The translations under genes and the position numbers were made by a program. A stretch of 22,338 nt of DNA from Deinococcus sp. (GTDB lineage: Bacteria; Deinococcota; Deinococci; Deinococcales; Deinococcaceae). The DNA is taken from the NCBI GenBank assembly GCA_018260375.1, contig JAGLBF010000027.1, positions 1 through 22,338 of the forward strand, read 5' to 3'. Positions 22,124 through 22,338 of the stretch are shown here, in pieces. The notes below the pieces were generated by a model. That model had not been told where the DNA came from. It worked only from the letters and a program-made list of their open reading frames with translations, and ran no database searches. Positions within the stretch are counted from its first letter, which is position 1, and each line of letters starts with the position of its first letter.

Positions 22124-22283
22124 TGCGGATTTCGCTTCAACCAGCAAGAATCCGATTTCAAGAATCCGATTTAACCAGGGCGGATGTGAGTGACAAAAGA
22201 TAGGGGTTTCGCGGTGTGCAAGCACAGTCGGTTCTGGCCCCACTGTGCTTGCCCCACTGTGCTGGAACAGAGCGGAATGTGTC
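22123..22283 (+). repeat. MITE-like repeat, copy 10 (with two internal tandem duplications)
   Basis: The left end ATGCGGATTTCG (22123-22134) starts on the last base of the DUF503 stop codon; the right end is GAGCGGAATGTGT (about 22271-22283). Inside, CAAGAATCCGATTT is duplicated (22145-22158, 22159-22172), and GCCCCACTGTGCTT/G is duplicated (22237-22250, 22251-22264). The core CAGGGCGGATGTGAGTG and GGGGTTTCGCGGTGTG are kept. Orientation is the same as DUF503. Confidence 0.8.
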
Positions 22284-22338
22284 TTACTTGCTAAAGTCCT
22301 GATTAAACGTTTCTGGGCGTGTTAACAACCGCCAGTTG

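Overview
The window looks like a chromosomal segment of a Deinococcus-Thermus bacterium, most probably Deinococcaceae. This is a call from protein similarity and style made by memory, not by search. The PII protein, class Ib aspartate aminotransferase, DUF1999 GNAT-like protein, DUF503 protein and SecG all resemble Thermus/Deinococcus forms. Several genes start directly behind a TANNNT -10 box (leaderless), which is common in Deinococcus. No phage, plasmid, CRISPR or complete insertion sequence was seen.

Layout. 61-1287 (-) is a THUMP-type RNA methyltransferase. 1541-2872 (+) is an orphan sensor histidine kinase. 3042-4117 (+) is a tiny two-helix membrane protein translationally coupled to a metallo-beta-lactamase-fold hydrolase. 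4330-5619 (+) is purD. 5800-5882 is tRNA-Leu(CAA), followed by secG. 6628-13004 (+) is a complete five-gene peptide ABC transporter: binding protein, two permeases, two ATPases. It has a strong promoter with a palindromic operator, and an AT-rich permease section. 13437-14708 (+) is a secreted DUF4139 protein and 14899-16056 (+) an aspartate aminotransferase. 16514-18333 (-) is a PII protein gene followed by an ammonium transporter gene, with a near-consensus promoter set in a cluster of TTGCA motifs. 18853-19416 (-) is a DUF4126 membrane protein. 19653-20762 (-) holds a conserved hypothetical gene plus pth. 20818-21327 (+) is a DUF1999 GNAT-like protein. 21568-22123 (+) is a Cys-less HMA-fold protein plus a DUF503 protein.

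The most unusual feature is a family of about ten short (roughly 70-160 bp) non-coding repeats. They have 12-bp terminal inverted repeats (ATACGGATTCCG), TA at nearly every outer boundary, a foldable left arm and a conserved core: the anatomy of a MITE. Six of the ten lie 0-75 nt downstream of a stop codon in the same orientation as that gene. One overlaps the stop codon, one begins directly after it, and one ends on a -10 box for the next gene. They are the best candidate here for an undescribed functional system (3'-end RNA structures or mobile promoters).

Themes: nitrogen and peptide acquisition (peptide transporter, ammonium transporter plus PII, aminotransferase, purine synthesis) mixed with housekeeping genes (pth, secG, tRNA).
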